64,000 nucleotides of DNA from Chromohalobacter nigrandesensis (GCF_023061285.1 NZ_JAKGAM010000001.1:701661-765660), one strand, 5' to 3'. Positions 38,253-47,706 are shown, numbered from the stretch's first letter. The notes: generated by a model from the letters alone, not told the origin. Numbers and translations are program-made.

Positions 38253-39407
38253 ATGTCCAACACCACTGCCCTGCTCGAACGCTTGATTGGCTTCGACACC
38301 GTGTCGCGACATTCCAACCTGGAATTGATCGCCTTCATCGAATCCTATCTTGCCGAACACGACGTACCATGTACCCGCATTACCAACGATGACGGCAGCA
38401 AGGCCAACTTGCTGGCCCGCATCGGTCCCGAGGTGGCGGGTGGCGTGGTCCTGTCCGGGCATACCGATGTGGTGCCGGTGGACGGCCAACCGTGGAGCAG
38501 CGATCCTTTCACGCTGACCGACAAGGGCGATGGCCGCCTCTACGGACGCGGTAGCTGCGACATGAAAGGCTTTATCGCCAGCGCGTTGGCGCAGGTACCG
38601 CAATGGCAAGCACTCGACCTGCAGCGCCCCATCTACCTGGCGTTTTCCTACGACGAGGAAGTCGGCTGCCTGGGCGCGCCGCGTTTGATCGAGCGTCTGA
38701 TGGCCGATGCACCGACCCCGGCGGCGGTGATCGTCGGCGAGCCCACCCTGATGGCGCCGGTGGTGGCCCAGAAAGGCATCACCAACCTGCGCACCACGGT
38801 GACCGGCCGCGAAGCGCATTCCAGTCAGGTGCGACAGGGCGTCTCCGCCGTGCATGTAGCGGCCCGCCTGGTGACGCGCATCGAGGACATCATGTCGGAG
38901 CTGGTCGCGGAGGGCCGTGTCGATCCGCTCTTCAATGTGCCCCACTCCAGCCTGCACGTAGGCAAGATTCAGGGTGGCACGGCGATCAACATCATGGCCC
39001 GCGAGTGCCATTTCGACTGGGAGATCCGCCACCTGCCGACGGATGGCTTCGAGGCCTTGTTCGAACGCCTGCAGCACTACGCCGAGACGCTGATGAACGA
39101 ATTGCGCCCACGCGCACCCCAGATCGACATTCATACTCAGCACCTGACCGAGACCGTGCCCGCCCTGGCCGACCGCGACAACCAGACGGCGCTCGAACTC
39201 TGCCACGCACTGCTGGGCGACGCCGACAACGAAGCCGTAGCCTATGCCACCGAAGCGGGCCAATTCCAGCATGCCGGCCTGTCCACCGTCATCTGCGGCC
39301 CTGGCAGCATCGCCCAGGCGCATCAGCCCGACGAATACCTGGAGATCGCTCAACTCGACGCCGCCGATGCCTTCATGGCTAAGCTCGGGCAGCGTCTGGC
39401 TCAGTGA
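38253..39407 (+). CDS. argE: Acetylornithine deacetylase (M20 family)
   Basis: 384 residues from ATG 38253 (GGGAGG upstream); an antisense-like extension over wrbA is not real. Metal and catalytic motifs: VVLSGHTDVVPVDGQPW near residue 67, GRGSCDMKGFIASAL, AFSYDEEVGCLGAPRL and C-terminal AYATEAGQFQHAGLSTVICG. It deacetylates N-acetylornithine in arginine synthesis. The family also includes succinyl-diaminopimelate desuccinylase, but length and blocks fit ArgE. Confidence 0.88.
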   Translation: MSNTTALLERLIGFDTVSRHSNLELIAFIESYLAEHDVPCTRITNDDGSKANLLARIGPEVAGGVVLSGHTDVVPVDGQPWSSDPFTLTDKGDGRLYGRGSCDMKGFIASALAQVPQWQALDLQRPIYLAFSYDEEVGCLGAPRLIERLMADAPTPAAVIVGEPTLMAPVVAQKGITNLRTTVTGREAHSSQVRQGVSAVHVAARLVTRIEDIMSELVAEGRVDPLFNVPHSSLHVGKIQGGTAINIMARECHFDWEIRHLPTDGFEALFERLQHYAETLMNELRPRAPQIDIHTQHLTETVPALADRDNQTALELCHALLGDADNEAVAYATEAGQFQHAGLSTVICGPGSIAQAHQPDEYLEIAQLDAADAFMAKLGQRLAQ

Positions 39408-39466
39408 CTTCAGCTTTTGCGTCGATAAGAGTAACTGGGAAAATCCACCAGTAGTAGCATGACAAG

Positions 39467-40519
39467 TCAATTCGACTGCTGGTGGCGCCACTGGCGCGGG
39501 CTCACGCCGTGCCAGCGCCGAAATGCCCGCGAAAATGCGCTCACCTCTGAAAAGCCCAGCAGCAAGGCCATCTCAGAGATACTCAGGTGTGGCTGTCGAA
39601 GATAGTGAGCCGCCATCTCCTGACGTATCCCATCCACAATCTGGCTGAAGCTGAGCCCGTCTCGATGGAGACGTCGCTGCAGCGACCAACTGGAGAGATC
39701 GAGCCGATAGGCGATCGTTTCCAGCGTCGGCTCACCTAACGACAAGGTCTGACGTACCTGATCGCGGGTCCGCTCGATCAGGCTCTGAAGTACCCGCTGG
39801 CCATCCAGACGCCGGATCGCGTCCTGAATCACCGTCAGCAGCAGCGGGTCGCTATCCGGCATCGGCCGATCCAGATCGCGCTTGGGAATCAGCATCGAAT
39901 TGACCGGCTGGTCGAAATAGACCTGCGCGTCAAACGCTTTGCAGTGATCGTGCCACTGTTCGGGGCGGGGATGCTCGAACAACACTGCGCGGGGCGACCA
40001 TTGGCTGCCAGCCCCATGTCGGATCAGATTGAGTGCCATGCCCATGGTCAGCTCGGCATCCTGCCGCCGGCAGAGAATGCGGCCGTGTCGGACCTGGTAG
40101 TCGAGCCGCCAGCAGTCGTCGTTCTCCACCAGTCGGATCAGGGTGTCGTGCTGATGATAGGGGAACGCCGCCACCCAGTTATGCAGCGCCTGACCCAAGG
40201 TCGCCGAACACAGTCCGATATAACCGATCAATCCCAGCGCCTGCGGCCTGAACTGCTGACCGTAATAAAGCCCGAAATTATCACACCGTGAATCCCGCGC
40301 CGCGTTCTCCATCACCTCGCAGTAGTTGCCAAGGTTGAGGCTGAGCGTAGGCTTAGCCAATCGCTCGGGATCGATGCCGCTGCTGCCGAGTACGCGATCG
40401 GCGTCTCCCCCGTAGTGGCCGATGAAGTCACAAAGGCCACTGGCAGCCGCCGAAAGCACGCCAAGATTGCCCTCACCGACTCCTGTCGCGCCTTGATCTT
40501 GCAAAAGAGAAAGATCCAT
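39467..40519 (-). CDS. AraC-family regulator with N-terminal Arabinose_bd-like domain
   Basis: 350 residues. The N-terminal two thirds resemble the OruR/ArgR-like sensory domain (FGLYYGQQFRPQALGLIGYI near residue 82). The C-terminal double HTH spans about residues 255-345: LETIAYRLDLSSWSLQRRLH and ISEMALLLGFSEVSAFSRAF. It stands beside the amino-alcohol kinase gene, and the kinase/aminotransferase intergenic region holds TTGACC direct repeats of AraC type. It is the natural candidate activator of that module; ligand unknown. Confidence 0.85.
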   Translation of the reverse strand: MDLSLLQDQGATGVGEGNLGVLSAAASGLCDFIGHYGGDADRVLGSSGIDPERLAKPTLSLNLGNYCEVMENAARDSRCDNFGLYYGQQFRPQALGLIGYIGLCSATLGQALHNWVAAFPYHQHDTLIRLVENDDCWRLDYQVRHGRILCRRQDAELTMGMALNLIRHGAGSQWSPRAVLFEHPRPEQWHDHCKAFDAQVYFDQPVNSMLIPKRDLDRPMPDSDPLLLTVIQDAIRRLDGQRVLQSLIERTRDQVRQTLSLGEPTLETIAYRLDLSSWSLQRRLHRDGLSFSQIVDGIRQEMAAHYLRQPHLSISEMALLLGFSEVSAFSRAFRRWHGVSPRQWRHQQSN

Positions 40520-40657
40520 GACCGTTACCTGCTGCAGTGGAACTTATTATTGGATCAGCAATTTCTGTACCAGCTACTGATGCGCGTCACGACCGCTTTG
40601 GCCAATCTCTTCACGATTTCAAGCGCACATCCCCGGTGCATCATGCACCCTTCCGGT

Positions 40658-41665
40658 TCACTCGTCGCCGACCGGTAGCTTGCCATCCAGGTAGCGCCGT
40701 ATCAGCCGCACCGATTGCGCGGCCCAGTCAGGCCCTAGCTCTTCGGCCTGCCGGGTCTGAGCATGGGAACCCACCCACGCCAGCAGTTGAATCCGCCGCT
40801 GGGCGATCATCGTCGGGATGATGTCCAGATCGGCCTGCTCCAACCCCGCTATCTGCCGATAACCGGCAAGCCAGTGATCAACCCACGCCGCCGCACGGGG
40901 ATGATGCTCCTCGAAGCTCAGCGCGGCCGCCAGGTCGTGCATGTACCAACCCAGCCCGCAGTCGTCGAAGTCGATCACTTTGGTTTTGTCACCCTCAAGT
41001 AGCAGGTTGGTCAGGCGCAAATCCGCATGAATCAAACCGTAGCGATCCGGCGATTGCCCGTAACCCTCAAGTTCCCCGGCAATCCGCGCCAGCGCGGCTT
41101 CGATCACCGGCCAATCTCGGGGATCAAGGTTGGGCGCATCCTGCCAGCGCCCCCAGTGCCCTTGCTCGCCCACCATGGTCTGGTGATTCCAGATGATGCG
41201 CTGGAAGCCATCGGGCGGCTGCCACGTCCGGCTATGCCGGTGTAAATGCGCAGTCATCTCGCCGAGACGGCGAAAGGCGCGGGGATCGACCGCATTGGTT
41301 GGCATGTCACCGTCGATCCAATGGAACAGCACCGCATGACGCGATTCATCCTCGCCCAGTGGCAACGTCAGCACGGTTTCACCATTGTCGGCAGTGATCG
41401 GCTCGGGCACCTCGAGCCCGGTCTCGCGCAGCGCCGCCAACCACTCGAGCTCGCTGACGATATCCCGATGTTGATGGTAACCACCACGATGCAGACGCAG
41501 CGCATAGCGCCTGCCTTGCCTATCGCGCAGTTCAAAGGTCGCGTTTTCCGAGCGGCAAAGCAGGCCCAACTCTCCCTGATAGTCAGCCGGATAGCGCGCG
41601 ACAGCGGCGTCGGCAAGACGGTAGAGAGCAGCGTTGTCCAGCGAATCGGCTTGGATGGCAGCCAT
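40658..41665 (-). CDS. Aminoglycoside-phosphotransferase-fold kinase (amino-alcohol/hydroxylysine kinase-like)
   Basis: 335 residues from ATG 41665, preceded by AAGGAG. Kinase motifs: YGLIHADLRLTNLLLEGDKT near residue 212 (catalytic Asp and Asn), and KVIDFDDCGLGWYMHDLAAA (metal Asp). The fold phosphorylates a hydroxyl group of a small molecule. Divergent from a class III aminotransferase-fold gene and next to an ethanolamine-type permease. It most likely makes O-phosphoethanolamine or a related O-phospho-amino alcohol for that enzyme to cleave. Homoserine kinase-type or hydroxylysine kinase activity are alternatives. Confidence 0.75.
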   Translation of the reverse strand: MAAIQADSLDNAALYRLADAAVARYPADYQGELGLLCRSENATFELRDRQGRRYALRLHRGGYHQHRDIVSELEWLAALRETGLEVPEPITADNGETVLTLPLGEDESRHAVLFHWIDGDMPTNAVDPRAFRRLGEMTAHLHRHSRTWQPPDGFQRIIWNHQTMVGEQGHWGRWQDAPNLDPRDWPVIEAALARIAGELEGYGQSPDRYGLIHADLRLTNLLLEGDKTKVIDFDDCGLGWYMHDLAAALSFEEHHPRAAAWVDHWLAGYRQIAGLEQADLDIIPTMIAQRRIQLLAWVGSHAQTRQAEELGPDWAAQSVRLIRRYLDGKLPVGDE

Positions 41666-41724
41666 GAGCAGACTCCTTGAGCGGTGAGTATGTTCACAGC
41701 ATGAGATTGTCACGCCGGCTCGGC

Positions 41725-41822
41725 TTGACCTTGCAGCGCAGAGATTTGACCCGTGACGACAGCCTTGATCAAAACACCGCGATCTTGACCCAACGACACA
41801 GCCGGCGCCGTGCTCGGGTCAA
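41725..41822. promoter_or_regulatory. TTGACC repeat array between kinase and aminotransferase genes
   Basis: TTGACC occurs at 41725-41730, 41746-41751 and 41785-41790, and inverted (GGTCAA) at 41817-41822. The first two are 21 bp apart, two helical turns, as in AraC-family direct-repeat sites. The AraC-type regulator encoded nearby is the likely ligand-dependent binder. Confidence 0.5.
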
Positions 41823-41888
41823 GTTTTTACCGACGACGCAAAGCATCATCGATCCACACCACCTCGCCAGCTGCCAAGGAGATAAATC

Positions 41889-43199
41889 ATGCTGAAGACC
41901 AACGCCTTCGATGCCAGTGCCAGCGACTCGCTAAGCGTGGAAAAGCGCGACATGATCGAGCGCCGCCGGCGCCTTCTTGGACCGGCCTACCAGCTCTTTT
42001 ACAAGGATCCGCTTCATCTGGTGCGTGGCGATGGAGTCTGGGTTTTCGATGCTGAGGGTCGCCATTATCTCGATGTCTACAATAACGTGCCTTCGGTGGG
42101 CCACTGCCATCCCCACGTGCTCGAGGCACTCACACGTCAGGCAAGTGAGCTCAACACCCACACCCGTTACCTCCACGACAACGTGCTGGATTTCGCCGAG
42201 AAGCTAATCGGAACCATGCCGAGCGCGCTGAGCCAGGTGATGTTCACCTGTACCGGCAGCGAAGCCAACGATCTGGCACTGCGAATCGCCGAGGATTACA
42301 CCGGCGGCACCGGCGTGATCGTCACCGACTACAGCTATCACGGCATGACGAAATCGATCGCCGCCCTCTCCGCGTCGATGGGCCCCTATGTCAAGCTGGA
42401 CCGCGACGCCCGCGCCATCCCCGCACCCGTCCATGACCCCATCAATCCGGAGACGGTAGGCAAGCGCTTCGCCGCCGATGTCAGAGCGGCGATCACCGAC
42501 ATGCGACGGCATGGCATCAAGCCGGCGGCGCTGCTGATCGACACCTTCTTTACCAGCGACGGCGGCTTCTTCGATCCTCCCGGCTTCCTTCAGGAGGCTG
42601 TCGATGTCATTCGCGAAGCCGGCGGTCTCTATATCGCCGACGAGGTACAACCCGGCTACGGTCGTAGCGGCGAGCACATGTGGGGTTTTCAGCGTCATGG
42701 CCTGGTGCCGGATCTGGTCACCCTCGGCAAACCCATGGGCAACGGCCACCCTATGGCGGCGACCGTGGTCAAGCCGCACATCCTCGAACGCTTCGGCAGC
42801 GAGTCGAGCTATTTCAATACCTTCGCTGGCAACACCGTCTCCGCCGCCGTGGGACTTGCGGTACTCGAGGTCATCGAACGCGAAAACCTGCTGCCGTCTA
42901 TCCAACGCGCAGGCAAGGTGATCGTCGATGGGATCGTCGAACTGGCAACCCGCCACCCCGCCATCGGCAGCGTACGCGGCGTCGGACTCTATGCCAGCGT
43001 CGACTTCGTCACTCCCGAAGGTCAGCCAGATCCAGAAACCGCGTTGAGAGTCGTCAACGACCTGCGCGACGAAGGCATCCTGATCGGCGCCTCCGGCCCG
43101 CACTCGAACGTTCTCAAGATTCGTCCGCCGCTGGTGTTCACCGAGGTGCACAGCCGGTTGCTGGTCGAGGGGCTGGAGAAGGTGCTGTCGCGCCATTGA
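41889..43199 (+). CDS. Class III aminotransferase-fold enzyme, probable phospho-amino-alcohol lyase
   Basis: 436 residues with AAGGAG before ATG 41889. PLP motifs: VMFTCTGSEANDLALRIAED near residue 117, LYIADEVQPGYGRSG, and the lysine loop VTLGKPMGNGHPMAATV near residue 280. The sequence resembles the AGXT2L branch, which includes ethanolamine-phosphate phospho-lyase and 5-phosphohydroxylysine phospho-lyase rather than true transaminases. Paired with a kinase and permease, it would convert phosphoethanolamine to acetaldehyde, ammonia and phosphate. The substrate is inferred from context. Confidence 0.75.
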   Translation: MLKTNAFDASASDSLSVEKRDMIERRRRLLGPAYQLFYKDPLHLVRGDGVWVFDAEGRHYLDVYNNVPSVGHCHPHVLEALTRQASELNTHTRYLHDNVLDFAEKLIGTMPSALSQVMFTCTGSEANDLALRIAEDYTGGTGVIVTDYSYHGMTKSIAALSASMGPYVKLDRDARAIPAPVHDPINPETVGKRFAADVRAAITDMRRHGIKPAALLIDTFFTSDGGFFDPPGFLQEAVDVIREAGGLYIADEVQPGYGRSGEHMWGFQRHGLVPDLVTLGKPMGNGHPMAATVVKPHILERFGSESSYFNTFAGNTVSAAVGLAVLEVIERENLLPSIQRAGKVIVDGIVELATRHPAIGSVRGVGLYASVDFVTPEGQPDPETALRVVNDLRDEGILIGASGPHSNVLKIRPPLVFTEVHSRLLVEGLEKVLSRH

Positions 43200-43244
43200 C
43201 CCTGGCCGTTTCGCGCAACGCGTCATTTATCGTTGGAGAACATC

Positions 43245-44612
43245 ATGACAACAACACTGAAACCGACATTGGGCCCCATTCAGCTATGGGGCATTGCCGT
43301 GGGCCTGGTCATCTCAGGCGAGTACTTCGGCTGGAGCTACGGCTGGGGTGTCGCCGGCACCCTGGGTTTTCTAGTGACCACGCTGATGATCGCCGCCATG
43401 TATACCTGCTTCATCTTCAGCTACACCGAGCTGACCACCGCCATTCCGCACGCTGGCGGGCCCTTCGCCTTCAGCCGCCGCGCCTTCGGCGAGATCGGCG
43501 GAATGATCGCTGGTATGGCGACGCTGATCGAGTTCGTATTCGCGCCACCGGCGATTGCTATGGCCATCGGCGCCTATCTCAACGTCCAGTACCCGACCCT
43601 CGATCCCAGGGTCGCCGCCATCGGCGCCTATGTCGTGTTCATGACGCTCAATATCCTCGGCGTCAAACTGGCGGCGATGTTCGAGCTACTGGTCACCGCC
43701 CTGGCGGTATTCGAGCTACTGGTCTTTATGGGCGTCGTCGCACCGGGATTCAGCTTCGCCAACTTCGCTGCCAACGGCTGGGCAGGAAGCGACGCATTCA
43801 GCAGCCAGGCGCTCTCCGGCATCTTCGCCGCCATCCCTTTCGCCATCTGGTTCTTTCTCGCTATCGAAGGTGCCGCAATGGCCGCCGAAGAGACCCGTGA
43901 TCCGCGACGTACGATTCCCAAGGCTTATATCAGCGGCATCATAACGCTGGTGATTCTGGCTTTCGGCGTGATGCTAATGGCCGGCGGCGTTGGCGACTGG
44001 CGCACGCTCTCGAGTATCAACGATCCGCTCCCTCAGGCGATGAAAACAGTGGTAGGCAATGATTCCAATTGGATGCACATGCTGGTGTGGATCGGCCTGT
44101 TCGGTCTGGTAGCGAGCTTTCACGGTATCATTCTCGGCTACTCCCGGCAGTTCTTCGCGCTGGCACGGGCCGGCTATCTCCCTGTCGGGCTAGCTAAGCT
44201 GTCGCGCTTCCAGACCCCCCACCGTGCAATTCTTGCCGGCGGAGTCATAGGCATCGCCGCGATTCTCAGCGACGGCCAAATCGATCTGCAGGGCATGAGT
44301 CTAACCGCAGCGATGATCACCATGGCAGTGTTCGGTGCCATTGTGATGTACCTGATGAGTATGCTGAGTCTTTTCCGGCTGCGTCGTATCGAGCCGGATC
44401 TGGAACGTTGGTATCGCGCGCCGGGCTATCCAGTGATACCGATGATCGCTCTGATCATGGCGCTGGTGTGTCTGGTTGCCATGCTGTGGTTCAACGCCTT
44501 GATCGCGGTGATGTTCGTAGGCCTAATGCTGCTGGGCTACCTCTACTTTAGCCTGACTCCGGGGCAACGTCGCGAGGCAGAGCAAAAGTTGCCAGCAGAA
44601 TCTCACTCCTAA
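43245..44612 (+). CDS. eat: APC-superfamily permease, ethanolamine permease (Eat) type
   Basis: 455 residues from ATG 43245 with GGAG at 43235-43238. About 12 membrane spans. The N-terminal GPIQLWGIAVGLVISGEYFG and WSYGWGVAGTLGFLVTTLM match the ethanolamine permease branch of the amino acid-polyamine-organocation superfamily, as does EGAAMAAEETRDPRRTIPKA near residue 210. Lies 45 bp after the aminotransferase-fold gene on the same strand, so likely co-transcribed. Confidence 0.8.
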   Translation: MTTTLKPTLGPIQLWGIAVGLVISGEYFGWSYGWGVAGTLGFLVTTLMIAAMYTCFIFSYTELTTAIPHAGGPFAFSRRAFGEIGGMIAGMATLIEFVFAPPAIAMAIGAYLNVQYPTLDPRVAAIGAYVVFMTLNILGVKLAAMFELLVTALAVFELLVFMGVVAPGFSFANFAANGWAGSDAFSSQALSGIFAAIPFAIWFFLAIEGAAMAAEETRDPRRTIPKAYISGIITLVILAFGVMLMAGGVGDWRTLSSINDPLPQAMKTVVGNDSNWMHMLVWIGLFGLVASFHGIILGYSRQFFALARAGYLPVGLAKLSRFQTPHRAILAGGVIGIAAILSDGQIDLQGMSLTAAMITMAVFGAIVMYLMSMLSLFRLRRIEPDLERWYRAPGYPVIPMIALIMALVCLVAMLWFNALIAVMFVGLMLLGYLYFSLTPGQRREAEQKLPAESHS

Positions 44613-44778
44613 TTTCCTCAATGGCTTAGGCCTCGGGACATTGGAGCTTCCATGGCTAAGCCACTCCCGCTATTTGTCTTTCGATTCTCTGCCAGCAAAT
44701 CTTGGGCTAGCACCAGCGTATTCAACAAATATCACCAGCCACGCAGTGCGCGGCACCGACCATCGGCGCCTTGTCGGA

Positions 44779-44789
44779 ATGTTCTACAT
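44779..44789 (+). promoter_or_regulatory. GntR operator, autoregulatory copy
   Basis: ATGTTCTACAT, one base away from the ATGTTCAACAT sites at 47580 and 49775. It lies 38 bp before the GntR start. Confidence 0.6.
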
Positions 44790-44826
44790 ATGCCAGCGTG
44801 AACAAAATGATTGGGAACGATGTCAC

Positions 44827-45594
44827 GTGAAGAGCAAACAACCCCCATCCCGAAAACGCCCCAGTGTCGCCGAGGCGCTGGCGCAGGAAATCTTCTCCGG
44901 CGAGTATCAGCCAGGCGACTTCGTCCCTCGCGAGATCGATCTGTGCGAACGTTTCGTACTCAATCGCTCGGCGGTGCGCAGCGACCTGCGACAACTGGTC
45001 GATGCCGGGATCATCGAACGTATCTCCGGCCATGGCTCGAAGGTCCGCGAGTACTCGGAGTGGAACATTCTCGATGCCCAGGTCACCGAGTGGATGACAC
45101 GCTACGCTGCGCCCAATCCCGGTGTGCAGCGCGAGATCCTGGCCTTTCGTCTCGACGTGGAACCCTACGTCGCCATGACCGCCGCCAAACGCGCCACGGC
45201 GCATGACCTGGTCGCCATCGAGGAAGCCTTCAACGGCATGGGGAGTGATCTAGACGATCCCGATTCCCATAACAGCGGCCGCCTGCATAGCGACTATGAC
45301 ATCGCCTTCCATGTGGCGATCTTCAAGGCCACGCACAATATCGTCTGGTCACAGCTCTCGCACATTCTGCGCCCCTCGATACTGCTGTTGATCGAGACCT
45401 CCAACGTCAGCGCCAGCGACCCGGCGGAGAGTCTGGAACGCCACCGATTGCTGATGGAAAACATCCGTGCACGCCGGCCACGCGATGCCTTTCGCGCCTC
45501 GCAGGCCGTACTCGCCGGCACCGCCAGCGCCTTGGGACTGGAAATCCCCGACACACCGCTTGGGCATAGCGCCGAGCTGTTGTCCGAAAACTGA
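44827..45594 (+). CDS. GntR/FadR-family regulator (FCD domain), pentonate regulator candidate
   Basis: 255 residues from GTG 44827; longer frames run through an operator-like site, so the short start is preferred. N-terminal winged HTH near residues 10-75 (VPREIDLCERFVLNRSAVRS), then an all-helical FCD ligand domain with the metal-binding pattern (D and H in SDYDIAFHVAIFKATHN near 160, and later RHRLLMENI). Placed between the amine module and the first pentonate dehydratase. The ATGTTSAACAT sites shared with the dehydratase and xylX genes point to the pentonate module. Confidence 0.85.
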   Translation: MKSKQPPSRKRPSVAEALAQEIFSGEYQPGDFVPREIDLCERFVLNRSAVRSDLRQLVDAGIIERISGHGSKVREYSEWNILDAQVTEWMTRYAAPNPGVQREILAFRLDVEPYVAMTAAKRATAHDLVAIEEAFNGMGSDLDDPDSHNSGRLHSDYDIAFHVAIFKATHNIVWSQLSHILRPSILLLIETSNVSASDPAESLERHRLLMENIRARRPRDAFRASQAVLAGTASALGLEIPDTPLGHSAELLSEN

Positions 45595-45624
45595 CACGCA
45601 CCCAATCCTGTATCCCGCAAAGCA

Positions 45625-45653
45625 AACCGGGCGTCGCATGACGACGCCCGGTT
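45625..45653. terminator. Bidirectional terminator between GntR gene and dehydratase 1
   Basis: Perfect 12-bp stem AACCGGGCGTCG / CGACGCCCGGTT with loop CATGA, between two converging genes; on the minus strand followed by TGCTTTG. Confidence 0.7.
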
Positions 45654-45663
45654 GGGTGGCTCT

Positions 45664-45711
45664 AAGTACTTAATAGTGAGTACTTAGTAGTGAGTGCTGG
45701 GTAATGAATGC
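45664..45711 (+). repeat. Degenerate 14-15-bp tandem repeats
   Basis: Three to four imperfect units, AAGTACTTAATAGTG, AGTACTTAGTAGTG, AGTGCTGGGTAATG and a decayed fourth, run into the stop codon of dehydratase 1. They resemble the sequence just after the sbcC stop. Confidence 0.6.
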
Positions 45712-47520
45712 TCAGTGATTGTCACGGGGTGGGCTCTGACGGGCGACGTCACGGTACTTGGTGGCCGGACCCAGCGTCATGCCACGGTCGAGCTGTTCGA
45801 CCATGCCGCGCTGAATCTCCTGCCAGGGCGTCTGATCCACCGGGTAGATATAACCGCCGCGTGATTCCAGCGCCTCGCGGCGCTTCGCCAGCTCGGCGTC
45901 ATCGACCAGCAAGTTAGCCTCCCCACGCTTGAGGTCGATACGAATCCGGTCACCCGTTTCGAGCAGCGCCAGGCCGCCGCCGACCGCCGCTTCGGGGGCC
46001 GCGTTGAGGATCGAGGGCGAGCCCGAGGTGCCCGACTGACGACCGTCACCGATGCATGGCAGCGACTCGATGCCTTGACGGATCAGCGCCTCCGGCGGCT
46101 GCATGTTGACGACCTCGGCGCTCCCCGGATGGCCGATCGGGCCGGCACCGCGCATGATCAGAATGGTATTCGCGTCGATCTCGAGCGACGGATCGTCGAT
46201 GCGCGCATGATAATCCTCGGAGCCATCGAATACCGCCACCTTGCCTTCGAAGGCATCCAGATCGTCGGCCTGACTCAGGAAGCGCTTGCGGAAGTCGCTG
46301 GCGATCACGCTGGTCTTCATCAACGCCGAGTCGAACAGGTTGCCCTTGAGATTGATGAACCCGGCTTCTTCCACCAGCGGGTTGTCGTAGCGGCGAATGA
46401 TGTCTTCATCCAGGGTTTCACGCCCGGCAGTATTCTCCGCCAATGTCTGGCCGTTGACCGTCGGCACATCGCCGTGCAGACGCCCGGCCTTGATCAGTTC
46501 GCTGAGCACCGCAGGCACGCCACCGGCCCGGTGGAACTCCTCGGAAAGATAGATTCCCGCCGGCATCACGTTGGCGAGCAACGGAATTTCGTGCCCGAGG
46601 CGCTGCCAGTCGTCATTGGTCAGCTCGATCCCCGCATGACGGGCGATGGCGTTGATATGCACCGGCGCATTCGAGGACCCGCCCAGCGCCGAGCACACCA
46701 CGATGGCATTTTCGCAGGCCTCGCGGGTGATGATATCCAGCGGACGCAGGTCTTCCCACACCATGTCGACGATGCGCGTCCCGGTCTGGTAGGCGACCAT
46801 CGAGCGCTCCTTGTAGGGCGCCGGGATCATCGCCGAGCCGGGCAGACTCATGCCCAGCGCCTCGGCCATGGAATTCATCGTCGAGGCGGTGCCCATGGTA
46901 TTGCAGTGGCCGACGGAAGGCGCCGAATCGGTGGCGCGAGACAGGAATTCCTCGTAGCCGATATCCCCCGCCGCGAGGCGTTTGCGCAACTCCCAGATGA
47001 TGGTGCCCGAGCCTACGCGCTCCTGAGTGCCACGCCAGCCATTGAGCATCGGCCCGCCGGAGAGCACGATCGCCGGAATATTCGCCGTGGCAGCCGCCAT
47101 CAGACAAGCCGGCGTGGTCTTGTCACAGCCGGTGGTCAGCACCACGCCGTCCAATGGATAACCATGCAAGACTTCCACCAAGCCCAGATACGCCAGGTTG
47201 CGATCCAGCGCCGCCGTCGGTCGGCGCACGTTTTCATGGATGGGATGCAGGGGAAACTCGAACGGCACGCCACCCGCGGCACGAATGCCGTCCTTGACGC
47301 GTTTCACCAGATCGATGTGATGCCGATTGCAAGGCGTCAAGTCGGAGCCCGACTGCGCGATGCCGATGATCGGCTTGCCGCTCTTGAGTTCTTCCAGGGT
47401 CAGGCCGTAATTCATATAGCGCTCGATACACAGCGCGGTGGTCCCCGGATGCTCGGGATTGTCGAACCACCAGCGCGAGCGCAGTTGCTCGGGGGTCATA
47501 CGGCGATTGTCGGCGGACAT
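45712..47520 (-). CDS. IlvD/Edd-family sugar acid dehydratase, xylonate dehydratase (XylD)-like
   Basis: 602 residues from ATG 47520 (GAGAGGAG upstream). The three [2Fe-2S] cysteines are C64 ([10 protein letters not shown]), C132 ([10 protein letters not shown]) and C206 ([12 protein letters not shown]), matching pentonate dehydratases of the Caulobacter XylD type. It should dehydrate a pentonate (D-xylonate or related) to the 2-keto-3-deoxy acid. A perfect ATGTTCAACAT-centred palindrome lies ~56 bp upstream. Two such dehydratases with different signatures sit side by side, suggesting different stereoisomers. Confidence 0.85.
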   Translation of the reverse strand: MSADNRRMTPEQLRSRWWFDNPEHPGTTALCIERYMNYGLTLEELKSGKPIIGIAQSGSDLTPCNRHHIDLVKRVKDGIRAAGGVPFEFPLHPIHENVRRPTAALDRNLAYLGLVEVLHGYPLDGVVLTTGCDKTTPACLMAAATANIPAIVLSGGPMLNGWRGTQERVGSGTIIWELRKRLAAGDIGYEEFLSRATDSAPSVGHCNTMGTASTMNSMAEALGMSLPGSAMIPAPYKERSMVAYQTGTRIVDMVWEDLRPLDIITREACENAIVVCSALGGSSNAPVHINAIARHAGIELTNDDWQRLGHEIPLLANVMPAGIYLSEEFHRAGGVPAVLSELIKAGRLHGDVPTVNGQTLAENTAGRETLDEDIIRRYDNPLVEEAGFINLKGNLFDSALMKTSVIASDFRKRFLSQADDLDAFEGKVAVFDGSEDYHARIDDPSLEIDANTILIMRGAGPIGHPGSAEVVNMQPPEALIRQGIESLPCIGDGRQSGTSGSPSILNAAPEAAVGGGLALLETGDRIRIDLKRGEANLLVDDAELAKRREALESRGGYIYPVDQTPWQEIQRGMVEQLDRGMTLGPATKYRDVARQSPPRDNH

Positions 47521-47575
47521 CAGGTTATCTCCTCTCAAAAGAACAATCGGCTCCTATTTAAGTCAAACATATTTC

Positions 47576-47594
47576 GAGTATGTTCAACATACTC
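47576..47594 (-). promoter_or_regulatory. GntR operator upstream of dehydratase 1
   Basis: Perfect 19-bp palindrome GAGTATGTT-C-AACATACTC containing ATGTTCAACAT (47580-47590). Confidence 0.75.
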
Positions 47595-47645
47595 CGATAG
47601 GCGTAGATATTCTGTTGGCATGCACCGAGCGGTGGCGCAACGCAA

Positions 47646-47677
47646 GAAGGCGGCCGCTTGGCCGCCTTCGCGTTTTT
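47646..47677 (+). terminator. Intrinsic terminator with plus-strand T-run
   Basis: 10-bp stem GAAGGCGGCC / GGCCGCCTTC, GCTT loop, then GCGTTTTT. It can end dehydratase 2 transcription from the other side only weakly, since the T-run is on the plus strand, where no gene lies upstream. Confidence 0.65.
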
Positions 47678-47706
47678 CATGCTGAGGCCGCTTCAGCGTC
47701 CGGCCT

